Of a DNA stretch of 61,666 bases, positions 25,770 to 35,200 are shown piece after piece. The stretch is from Candidatus Obscuribacterales bacterium. Lineage in GTDB: Bacteria > Cyanobacteriota > Vampirovibrionia > Obscuribacterales > Obscuribacteraceae. The notes under the pieces were generated by a model. It had not been told where the DNA came from. It did no database searches and saw only the letters and a program-made list of their open reading frames with translations. Numbering within the stretch: the stretch's first letter is position 1; each line of letters starts with the position of its first letter. The DNA is taken from NCBI GenBank assembly GCA_019747875.1, contig JAIEQI010000016.1, positions 1 through 61,666 on the forward strand. Direction: 5' to 3'. Made by a program: the position numbers and the translations under genes.

Positions 25770-27827
25770 GTGAACAGTGCGACACCACCTACCATTCGCA
25801 AATGTGCCAATTGTGGAAAAACGATTGGTCAGAATACTCGCGGGTCGTTCACCTCCTGGTTGTTTAGAAAGGCAGAATGTAATTGCGAACTTGCAGACAG
25901 CATGCCAGATGAAGGTAATAAGAAAGGCGCAGCCGTCCTGGAGCTAGATCCAATCCAAGCACTTTTACTAACACCAGAGGAACGAGAAAGCACCGCCGCA
26001 TCAGCTGCTGGAACTAAGATTAGCAGGGTCGAGGAAATTGCCAAAGTCGGGGATCTGATTGGCGGACGCTACCAGGTACTCAACCATATTGGAAGTGGTG
26101 GCATGGCGTCTGTTTATCGTGTCGCTGATAAAACAAGCGGTCAGGTTTACGCCTTGAAGATGCTCTACAAGCGAGACGCAAAAAAAGAATCTACAGTGAA
26201 GCGCTTAGAACACGAAGCGCTAGCGGCAAAGAATCTGACTCATGCAAACATTTGCGGCGTTTATGATTTTGGAGTAAATGCAGACGGCGCACCTTATCTG
26301 GTTATGGAATTTGTCGCTGGCGACAACCTGGACAATCTCTTAAAACAAGAGAAACTTCTAGACGAAAAGAGAACTCTGAAGATCTTCATGCAGCTTGCGG
26401 GAGCCCTACATTATGCGCACGAACAAGGAGTGATTCATTGCGACTTAAAGCCAAGCAATGTCCTGCTCGCTAAAAAATTCGGAGAGGAGGAGCTAGCCAA
26501 AATAGTTGACTTCGGCATCGCAAAGATTTCCGACCAGCACAATATAGATAAAAGCAAGCTGATGCAAACCGGCGAGTTCATCGGTAGTCCGTTGTATATG
26601 AGCCCAGAGCAATGCAGGGGAGATCGCCTCGATCGACGTTCAGACATTTACTCACTTGCTTGCATGATTTATGAGCTTCTGATTGGTACACCGCCATTCT
26701 CAGGTGAGAATCCAATCAAAGTGATACTCAAGCACCTGGAGGAAGCTCCGCCTCCTATGCCCTCCGACAAAGTCAGTCGGGATCTTCAGGAAGTCTTAGT
26801 GCACTGCCTCGAGAAGACACCGCAAGCGCGATATAACAATGCGGAAATGCTTTTGGCGGACCTGCAAAAAATAGCATCCGGTAAGAGAATACAAACTTAC
26901 AGGAAGAAGTCCGCAGTAAAGCCTATGCAAATTGTGCTCGGGCTCTTCGTCGTAGTGGGGATCGGATTTGCGGCTCTAAACATGTTATCCAGGATCGCAC
27001 CAATCAATCAAGCATGGCAACTTAACCAGTCCTCCGGTCAACGTTTCTTCAACCAAGGGCTTTATAATGAAGCTACTGCCGCATTTGAAGAAGCTTTGAA
27101 TACTCCAGGAACAAGTGCCTCACAGAAGCTAAAATCAATACAGGCACTTGCCCTCATTTCCCATCTAACGCACAAAACGGCAGCGGAGTCATCCTACATC
27201 ACCCAGATGGAAAAGCTCGATAGCTCCGGAACTTTAACACAACCAGTAACCGAAAACGCCAGCCTAGCTCAACTTCAAAATTTGATGTCCACGACTTCGA
27301 CCGAGAAAGAGAAAAAGGAGCTGGCTGAACAATTCTCATTCGCCGTTCTGCAAGAAGCATATTTGCTAAATCTAGCCACTCAGCCTGACAAAGCAATGGA
27401 ACTAATAGAGTCAGCAAAGGGACGCCTGGAATCGGCTATGGATCCCAGCTCCGCTTCCTTCAAGAATTTGGAGTTGGAGGAAGCGTACACACTGATTAAA
27501 CAGGGACAACAAAGCAAAGACAGCATCCACGATCCAGAACTGAAATATGCCGAAGCAAAAAGCATCATTGCCCAAAGTTTCGCAACGAATCATATAAAGC
27601 AAGCTCTCGCACTGAGCAAAGAAGCAGTGGAGACAGTAGAAAAATCTCAACTGCAAAAATTAGATTCCAGTGAAAAAGGTCGAGCCCTGGAAATACTCGA
27701 TCGTCATATCAAACTGATCACTAGAGACCGAACACTCTCCGAACCTAAAACCGGAGTCAAACTGAGCGAATCAGCTGATGTGCAAAAGTATTTAAGACTA
27801 GCGGACTCTTACCGGTACGACAAATAG
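25770..27827 (+). CDS. Cys-ribbon Ser/Thr kinase with membrane helix and TPR-like tail (non-RD)
   Basis: 685 residues from the GTG at 25770, 11 bases after the CHAT stop. A TTG at 25752 is possible, but the GTG aligns this N-terminus residue for residue with that of the next kinase (TPPTIRKCANCGK against TPQVKAKCAQCGK). Residues 12-40 hold a CxxCGK ... SFxxWxF ... CxC ribbon. The kinase domain is about 100-360, with GSGGMAS, the Lys in ALKML, HCD at 223-225 in place of HRD, DFG at 247-249 and MSPEQCRGD. A membrane helix follows (about 390-412), then a TPR-like outer domain. Loss of the HRD Arg makes it a non-RD kinase, so activation-loop phosphorylation may not control it. Confidence 0.92.
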   Translation: MNSATPPTIRKCANCGKTIGQNTRGSFTSWLFRKAECNCELADSMPDEGNKKGAAVLELDPIQALLLTPEERESTAASAAGTKISRVEEIAKVGDLIGGRYQVLNHIGSGGMASVYRVADKTSGQVYALKMLYKRDAKKESTVKRLEHEALAAKNLTHANICGVYDFGVNADGAPYLVMEFVAGDNLDNLLKQEKLLDEKRTLKIFMQLAGALHYAHEQGVIHCDLKPSNVLLAKKFGEEELAKIVDFGIAKISDQHNIDKSKLMQTGEFIGSPLYMSPEQCRGDRLDRRSDIYSLACMIYELLIGTPPFSGENPIKVILKHLEEAPPPMPSDKVSRDLQEVLVHCLEKTPQARYNNAEMLLADLQKIASGKRIQTYRKKSAVKPMQIVLGLFVVVGIGFAALNMLSRIAPINQAWQLNQSSGQRFFNQGLYNEATAAFEEALNTPGTSASQKLKSIQALALISHLTHKTAAESSYITQMEKLDSSGTLTQPVTENASLAQLQNLMSTTSTEKEKKELAEQFSFAVLQEAYLLNLATQPDKAMELIESAKGRLESAMDPSSASFKNLELEEAYTLIKQGQQSKDSIHDPELKYAEAKSIIAQSFATNHIKQALALSKEAVETVEKSQLQKLDSSEKGRALEILDRHIKLITRDRTLSEPKTGVKLSESADVQKYLRLADSYRYDK

Positions 27828-27842
27828 GGTCTATCACTGCAG

Positions 27843-30800
27843 ATGAGCAAAGTAACACCACAAGTAAAAGCAAAATGTGCGCAATGCGGAAAAGACATTC
27901 GCAATAGCTTTGCTGCTTGGATGTTCCCAAAACGAACGACCTGCCAATGCAACACAAGAGCCGAGGCGAGGACAACTATAGAAAGCCGTGCACCAGCTGT
28001 GCTAAAAACAGCCGATGATCCACAAGCGGCAAGTATGATTGGTAAAACAATCGACAATAGATATCAAATTCTCAGCCACATCGGCACGGGTGGAATGGCA
28101 TCCGTTTATCGCGTCAGAGATGTTAACACCGGAAAACTTTTCGCTCTAAAAATGATTGTAGCTCATCTGGCAGAGCATTCAGTTTTGATTCGGCGACTGG
28201 CAAACGAAGCTGAGGCGATCGCCGTTTTATCACATCCCGGTATTTGCCGACTTCATCACGTCGGTGAAACGGAGGAGAAGGTTCCTTACATGGTTATGGA
28301 TCTCATCGAAGGTGAAAGTCTCGATGACATTCTCAGAAGGCAAGGTCCACTCTCCTACTCCACGGCACTGGAAATATTTATTCAAGCGGCAGAAGCCCTT
28401 AGTCATGCGCATGCAAACAACATTACCCATAGAGATCTAAAACCCAGCAACATCATAATCACTAAAACAAACACTTTCACAGGTACAAACTCACAAGATG
28501 AAACTAAACTCAAAGAAACTAACAGTGCAGCAATTCTTTCAAAACCATTTACATTGAGCATCGTCGATTTTGGAATCGCCAAAATATCCGACGAACAGAG
28601 AGTAAGCGCCACCAAACTGACTCAGACTGGAGAACTGATAGGCAGTCCCCTTTACATGAGCCCGGAACAATGCCGAGGCGATCAGCTGGACGGGCGTTCT
28701 GATATTTACTCACTGGGCTGCGTGATGTATGAGCTCATCTCAGGCAGAACGCCGTTTGAAGGAGACGCACCCGTCAAAATAATCCTAAAACACTTACTTG
28801 AGGAAGCGACACCACTTAACTCTGAAAGTCAAAACCTCAACCATGTCGTGTCTCGCTGCCTAGCGAAGGAAGCAAGTGACCGTTATCAGTCCTGCGACGA
28901 ACTGGTACAGGACCTAAAATCTATCGAAAACGGCGCACAAATTGCGCCGTACAAACCCAAGAAATTAGCATCACAAAAGAAAACATGGATGACAGCAGCA
29001 TCCATTGCAGCGACCGTTCTTGTGATCTTTGCAGCTGCAGGTTTTTTTCTCACAGCGCGTGATGCCATCAACGAAGCCCCTGTAATAAGCGACATTGATC
29101 TCGTGCACTCACCATGGGCAGCACTGGACCTTGACGGACAAGCAAAGTTCAATCGAGGCAATTACAAAGACGCCGAACAACTATTTAGAAAAGCCCTTTC
29201 CGTAGAAGGAACAAGCGAAGCACAACAACGATTGTCTCTAGAGAAGTTGAGCCTTCTCTTACACGTTATTGGAGACTCGACCGAAGAAGGAGAAATAGAT
29301 CGGGAGCTAGCATCTTTCAAAAAGGATCCGTCTATCTCGACCGATTCGGATGCCGATCTGGTCAAACTACTTAAGAACTCTATGCACAACCTCGACCAGC
29401 AAATAGCATCAGCTCAGAAGAGGAAAGAGAAAACGGAATACGCGAAACATCTTGCACAAGATGTTAGTTCCAAAATCAGAAGAATGTTGACAAAGGAGCA
29501 GCCTGATACCGATGCAGCTCTAGTTTTGATCGACTCGGCTTTACCGCAAATTACAAGCATACTGGGCGAAAAATCAGAAGCAGCTGCACGGCTAAACGAG
29601 CAGAAGGCGCGTGCAATAATGTTAGAACGGCACGCGTTAATTACAACACGCATGCTTAGTGGCAACAGTGAGGCTGTTCTCAAACTAAACCGCTCAGCGA
29701 CTCAAGCAACGACGTTTGCTATTTCGGTACTGGAAAAAAGTGCGGAAAAGCATGATCCGGATCTTGGCGCAGCATATACGCGTATGGCATATCTCTCCAA
29801 CGAATCCGGTGATCCCAAAAACGCCTTACGATTTGCGAACCTGGCTTTGAACAATTTTTCGCACAGCCTTCACATAAGGCCCGACCAAAACAATGAATAT
29901 TATCAACAGGCTCTCTTGGAGAGTGCCCGCGCCGAAGAATTGCTAGGAAATGCCACCGAAGCAATCAAAAGTTATGACAAGATTCTAGACATGGCGCGCA
30001 AAAAGCAAGACGTCTTCGAAGGCGAAGCACTCGCTGAAGATACCATAAAAAAACTTACCAGCATTCTTTCGAAATCGAAAGATGAATCGGCGCTAGAGGA
30101 ATACGCCAGAACCCAATTAAAACGCAGCGACAATCCGCCCTTAATTAGAGCAGCACTCGACATGGCGCTTGCAGCTGTCTACTTTGACGAGAAAATCGAA
30201 CTCGCAAATCAGTTCCCTTCGCTCTCTAATACTACGGAAAACAAAACAGATAAGACCCGCAAGAAATACAAACAAGCAGAGGCTTATCTCAGGGACGCCC
30301 TCCGCATACGCCAGCATCTAGAGCAATCACCCTTCACAGAAGAAGTTTTAGAATCATCCAGACAACTTTTGCGATTAGATCATTTACTAATAGTTGCTGA
30401 TAATAGGAAAGAATTAAAAGCCGAAGCAGAATCATTGGCTAGACAGAACCTGGCGATCTTTGAAAAATCAGCAAACAGCAAAGAATCGCGCAGACTTGCC
30501 TATGCCTACTTGGACCTGGCAGTGGCAATGGAGCTCCAGGGGGATACGGAGCAGGCAAACGAATTAGAAAAATCCTTTAACAAGCAATTGGCTCTTACAC
30601 AGGGTTACGCACTACAAGACGAAGCAGCCAGTGCAGCAGCAAACGGCAATGATAAGAATCTGACCTACGCCAAAGCACTGCTCTCGCGAAGCGCCTTTTG
30701 CTGTGCTCGCAAGGATATAGATAACGCTAAAAGGTTTAGCCAACAGTCGGCTGCACTTGTATTGCAATTCAAGCCAAACGAACTCGACGAACGCAATAGA

Positions 30801-30908
30801 GATGCAGCATCCTCCATACTAAGAACCGCAGCCCTATTTGAGCCAGCAAACTCCCCGGCACAACAGAAATACCGCACCGCTGCAAATGAGTTCCTCCTAC
30901 ATCAGTAA
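27843..30908 (+). CDS. Cys-ribbon Ser/Thr kinase with membrane helix and large TPR-like tail (RD)
   Basis: 1021 residues. The ATG lies 15 bases after the previous stop and has no clear ribosome site, which suggests translational coupling. Residues 12-39 repeat the CxxCGK ... SFxxWxF ... CxC ribbon. The kinase domain covers about 65-345, with GTGGMAS, HRD at 196-198, DFG at 242-244 and MSPEQCRGD. A polar insert of about 25 residues sits between the catalytic loop and DFG. A membrane helix lies at about 381-404. The remaining ~600 residues are helical TPR-like repeats predicted to be extracytoplasmic. It is a paralogue of the upstream kinase with an expanded sensor. The stop is 18 bases from the convergent histidine kinase stop. 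Confidence 0.93.
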   Translation: MSKVTPQVKAKCAQCGKDIRNSFAAWMFPKRTTCQCNTRAEARTTIESRAPAVLKTADDPQAASMIGKTIDNRYQILSHIGTGGMASVYRVRDVNTGKLFALKMIVAHLAEHSVLIRRLANEAEAIAVLSHPGICRLHHVGETEEKVPYMVMDLIEGESLDDILRRQGPLSYSTALEIFIQAAEALSHAHANNITHRDLKPSNIIITKTNTFTGTNSQDETKLKETNSAAILSKPFTLSIVDFGIAKISDEQRVSATKLTQTGELIGSPLYMSPEQCRGDQLDGRSDIYSLGCVMYELISGRTPFEGDAPVKIILKHLLEEATPLNSESQNLNHVVSRCLAKEASDRYQSCDELVQDLKSIENGAQIAPYKPKKLASQKKTWMTAASIAATVLVIFAAAGFFLTARDAINEAPVISDIDLVHSPWAALDLDGQAKFNRGNYKDAEQLFRKALSVEGTSEAQQRLSLEKLSLLLHVIGDSTEEGEIDRELASFKKDPSISTDSDADLVKLLKNSMHNLDQQIASAQKRKEKTEYAKHLAQDVSSKIRRMLTKEQPDTDAALVLIDSALPQITSILGEKSEAAARLNEQKARAIMLERHALITTRMLSGNSEAVLKLNRSATQATTFAISVLEKSAEKHDPDLGAAYTRMAYLSNESGDPKNALRFANLALNNFSHSLHIRPDQNNEYYQQALLESARAEELLGNATEAIKSYDKILDMARKKQDVFEGEALAEDTIKKLTSILSKSKDESALEEYARTQLKRSDNPPLIRAALDMALAAVYFDEKIELANQFPSLSNTTENKTDKTRKKYKQAEAYLRDALRIRQHLEQSPFTEEVLESSRQLLRLDHLLIVADNRKELKAEAESLARQNLAIFEKSANSKESRRLAYAYLDLAVAMELQGDTEQANELEKSFNKQLALTQGYALQDEAASAAANGNDKNLTYAKALLSRSAFCCARKDIDNAKRFSQQSAALVLQFKPNELDERNRDAASSILRTAALFEPANSPAQQKYRTAANEFLLHQ

Positions 30909-30926
30909 GGTTAGAACGCCTGCAGC

Positions 30927-32039
30927 TTACTCTTCAGCATTTGCACCACTTTGCTCGGCTGCAAATTCAGAGATGTCGCGATGAGGGATCGAGAACCAGA
31001 ATTTGCTCCCCTGCCCGACAGCACTTTCAACTCCAATGCGACCACCATGAGCTTCTATAAATCCTTTGCATATTGCGAGTCCGAGACCGGAACCACCCTT
31101 GCTCGTAGCATCGGCGGCCTCAACCTGCTTGAAGCGCTCAAATACTAGTTCCTGCATATTACTAGGAATCCCTCGACCTTCATCTTTGACAGAGACAATT
31201 GTTTCATCCGGTTGATCTACAAAAGAAATTTCGATCTTCCCACCCTTTGGTGAAAACTTAATTGCATTCGAAATCAGATTAATCAGTACGCGCAGAACTC
31301 GATCCTGATCTGCACAAACGATTAACTCGCTGGAAGCTGCAACCAAATTTACCTTCCTTTTGGTCGCCTGTGCTTGCACAACATCGATCGCATTCATGAT
31401 CATCTCAGACAAGGAGAAGAGTCCGTAAATCAGCTTAATCTCACCTGCTTCGACTTTTTCGATGTCTAGCAAATCGTTGATCAATCGCGTAACATGCTTG
31501 CTGTTATTACCGATCTTCTTAATTTCCTCCCTGGTGTCATCCGGCAAATCGCTGGCGTTTTCTTGCAACATATCCACGAGCAAAGAAATAGAACACAACG
31601 GCGTGCGCATATCATGGCTCACCATGTCAAAAAACTCTTGCTTCATTTTTTCAATTTTGACGCGCTCCGAAACGTCCTGCATCATAATGAGCAAAAGCTG
31701 GCGGCGGCTTTCATTGTCGAGTTGACTAACGCTCACATCTACAGGCAGCGATCCCCCGCTCTTCTTGACGCCTCTTAGTTCGATTGCCTTTTCCGGATTT
31801 GAATTGTGCCAAGCAAGCAACTCCGCTTCATCTGCCCACGGCACGGTTTGCAAAAGCATGCGAAAATCAAGCCCTGCTAACTCTCGTTCCGAGTAGCCAA
31901 ACATTTTGACAATAGCTGGATTTACAGCTTCGATAATTCCATCGGGGTTGACCATTACTACGCCTACCGGGATAGCGCGGATCAGATTGCCGAAGCGCTT
32001 TTGGGCAAGCAATAATTTCTGCTCTGGCGTGGTCGACAT
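30927..32039 (-). CDS. PAS-domain sensor histidine kinase
   Basis: 370 residues, with no membrane helix. A PAS domain (about 12-125) is followed by the HisKA domain with phospho-acceptor His142 in FFDMVSHDMRTPL. The HATPase domain follows, with the N box NLISNAIKFSP, G1 DEGRGIP, F box FERF and G2 GGSGLGLAI. The C-terminus is a short acidic tail. It is a cytoplasmic class I kinase that would phosphorylate a response regulator. No partner regulator is adjacent; the orphan OmpR-type regulator at 17304 is the only one in the window. It converges on the kinase operon and diverges from the large repeat protein at 32269, sharing a 229-base intergenic region with it. Confidence 0.95.
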   Translation of the reverse strand: MSTTPEQKLLLAQKRFGNLIRAIPVGVVMVNPDGIIEAVNPAIVKMFGYSERELAGLDFRMLLQTVPWADEAELLAWHNSNPEKAIELRGVKKSGGSLPVDVSVSQLDNESRRQLLLIMMQDVSERVKIEKMKQEFFDMVSHDMRTPLCSISLLVDMLQENASDLPDDTREEIKKIGNNSKHVTRLINDLLDIEKVEAGEIKLIYGLFSLSEMIMNAIDVVQAQATKRKVNLVAASSELIVCADQDRVLRVLINLISNAIKFSPKGGKIEISFVDQPDETIVSVKDEGRGIPSNMQELVFERFKQVEAADATSKGGSGLGLAICKGFIEAHGGRIGVESAVGQGSKFWFSIPHRDISEFAAEQSGANAEE

Positions 32040-32268
32040 GGCAACTCCGGAAACCGAGTGATCTTAGCACCACAACTGCACCGGTTCCAGCCAGCCGGAG
32101 TCGCTTCCAGCAGGGAAGGATCTTTGATCATGATAGAAAGCAGGTTTTGAAGCACAGCTTCGTCATGCTTGGAAACCGCAAATTCGTACATGACAACGAC
32201 TACATCCTTGCATGATGTTTCGCTCATAGCGCCGTAGCCTTGGCATTTCACCGTCGGAATACCGTAAA

Positions 32269-35200
32269 ATGCAAGAGGAAAATAGTTGGAGATTTTGGGT
32301 GGAATCGGAAATTGAGAAAATGAGACGCAAGGTGTTCTGGGCGAGACTCGCTTGCGCTGTGGTTCTTCTGGTGGGGCTGGTCATTTTTGCGTTCTCGCAA
32401 TGGCAGGGCAGTGATACAGGCTTGGTATCAAACGCCGAGTTTCGTTTGAAGCGTGATCACACCCAAAGTACAATTTTGGATTGCTTAGATATATCTGAAA
32501 GGCTACTCCGAAAAGGTAACAAGAACGATTCACAAAAGATAGAAACTGCGGTAGATACCGCCCTTGATACCCAAAATATGAAACCGGCAGAGGGCGGAAA
32601 AAGGTATCTCGAAATAGCCCACGAACTTCAAAAACGAGGCGCACTAATTGGCGCTTCTCACTACGCGGTAAAAGCTCTCAAGAAACTCAACGAGGCTTCG
32701 AATAAGTCCTCGGCAACTGAGACTGACTTTTCTGAGCAGATAGAGGAAGCGGCCAACGTCCTGGAAGGCTCTGGTAAAGAAAGTCAATTTACTGCCGACA
32801 ACCTTAAAGCGATCCAACAACTCTGTGCAGCACAGTCCGCCAACCTTGCCAAAAATAACAACGACCGAATGCTTCGCTTTGTTATTAGCCACTCCGGAAA
32901 TAACAGCGAACCAGCATCGGAAGACTTGATAAGGTGCCTCTTTGCTCGCAACATAATTTTGGCAAACAAAGGCCTGACAAGCGAGTTAGACAAAGTGCTC
33001 CAAAGCACAACAGACGCCCTTAGCAAATCACCCGAATTTTCTTCTGCAAAAATCCCAACGATCCTACCGCACCTGATCGACCTGGCAACTGCACTTGAGG
33101 TCAAGGCTCCGGAATTGTCTCGAAGTTTCGCGCTCAAAGCTGAGGACGAGATTGGAAAAGTAGACCAAAGTTCGCTCGACGACGCACAGCAATCCCAACT
33201 TGCAGATTGCTATCGACGCCTGTCAGAAGTCTACTTGAGTTTGAATGACATTCCCAACGCAACAAATGACGCCAAGCTAGCATCTGCTTTACGCCCATTA
33301 AAGGATGAAGTCGGAGTCGCTTGCGCGAACCAGCTCGTCAAAGTGCTTCTGGTATCAGGTCACGCCTCCGAAGCGGAATCTTTGGGACTTGCTACATATA
33401 AGTCTGTCTGCGCTGGCAAAGATTTCTCGAAAGAAACACAACTGGTGATGCGCGCAGCATCAGCGGAACAGCTCTTTCAAATCTATCGCAAGTTAAGAAA
33501 GCCGCTCCTTGCAAGCAGGCTCATGAACGAAGAAATTCGATTCCAGCAAAAGAATCTACCGGCTTCCTCCACTCAGCTGGCAGCTTTGATCAGCTCTCTG
33601 ACAACTTACCACATTTCCCAATCGAACTTTCGTCTTGCACAACAATGCGTTCGACAATTGGCGGACCTCGCGCGCAGCCAAAAAGGTGATGCCAGATTGC
33701 AGATGGACATGCAGGTAATAAGCTTCGCGGTCAAAGCAAAGAAACCTGAGTTAGCGAGTGATGCCAGCACGGACGCTATATCAATAGTAAGCAAGGACAA
33801 GGATAAGCTGCTAGATCCACAATGGATAGACGACTTTTGCAGCGCTTTGGAAAACTTCAGAAAGGCCGACGATAACGATCACTACGCTCAAGCGATGGAA
33901 CTGATCAAGTCCGGGTTCAATCAACAACTGGGATCTGCCAACCCCGATCCGATTGTTCTTGCCGCAGTGGTAAATCAGCTTGGCACCTCAGGCGAGGAAC
34001 GCACAGCCGATAAACTGCGCACCGATGCCCTCGACAAATTGAAAGATCCCGTCGCGTCCATATTCAGATCGCGCAGTATGGACTTTGTTGTGAATGGCGA
34101 TAAGGATAATCCACAATATACGGATCCAGAACAATCCATCGATGTTTATTTGGACCTTGCCAGCAGCATGCAGAACAAGGATAACGAATCAAGTTTCAGA
34201 TACGCTTTCGAAGCGATGAAAATTGCATATTTACTCGCGGCGAGAGAACCAGAACTCCTATCGGTGTTCATGGACCGAATCGATGAGTCATCCAGAATCA
34301 TGTTGTCCACAAAGCAGGCACCAAACAAAGAGCAAGTCGAGCTGATTTATGATTTGGCAGCACTGGAATCAGAAAATATCAAGAAGACATCAAAGGATCG
34401 CATCATAGACCTGATGCTTTCGGCGCTCTCAAAATCAGATCTTGAATTCAATGCTGATGGAAATACTAATCGTATTGACCCTGAAGTAATTGTTCGGTGC
34501 ATGATTTTGAAAAATGAGATGTTAGCGAAACGCGGTCTGATCGGACAGTTGGATAACCAAACCTCAAGAACTAAAGAGATATTCGCGAAACTGGACAAGC
34601 CGCAAACAGATCTTGCCGACCACTTTTGTGTTTTGTCAGAATTGCTTAGCGCACATCACGATTCTGTGGCGGCGCGCCGGTATGCAGCCAGTGCCGCACG
34701 AATTCTTGAAGAAGCGTCAAGCACACCAGCTTTGTCACTCGAAAAGAAACCTAGTGTTGACGCCTCGACCTTGGCACAAACCTATAGTAGAATTTCGAAT
34801 GTTTATCGAGATTGTGGAGATTTACCGTCATCGCTCGTCTTCGCGCGAAAAGCCTACGGAGCACGCTCACTGTCAGATGCGAATACAGCTTGGAGAGGCG
34901 TCACGCTTGTGGACAGACTCCTCGACTCGAACAATTTCGCCGAAGCCGAAACTCTATCTACCGATCTCTATAAATTCGCGCGATTAAGGACTCCCAGTAC
35001 TGAGATTTTCAATTTGCGAACAGCAACTGCACGGAGACTCTACCGTGCGCTCACCGAACAGCACAAAGATCAGCAGGCTGTGGCGGTTTTGAAGGATGAA
35101 CTGGACGATCGCCAAAAGCTTCTAGCTTCGCAAGCAACACCAAATGGAAAAAATGCCTCCCCCAACGGTGCCACTTCATCTGCATTGCAAACGGCTGAGT

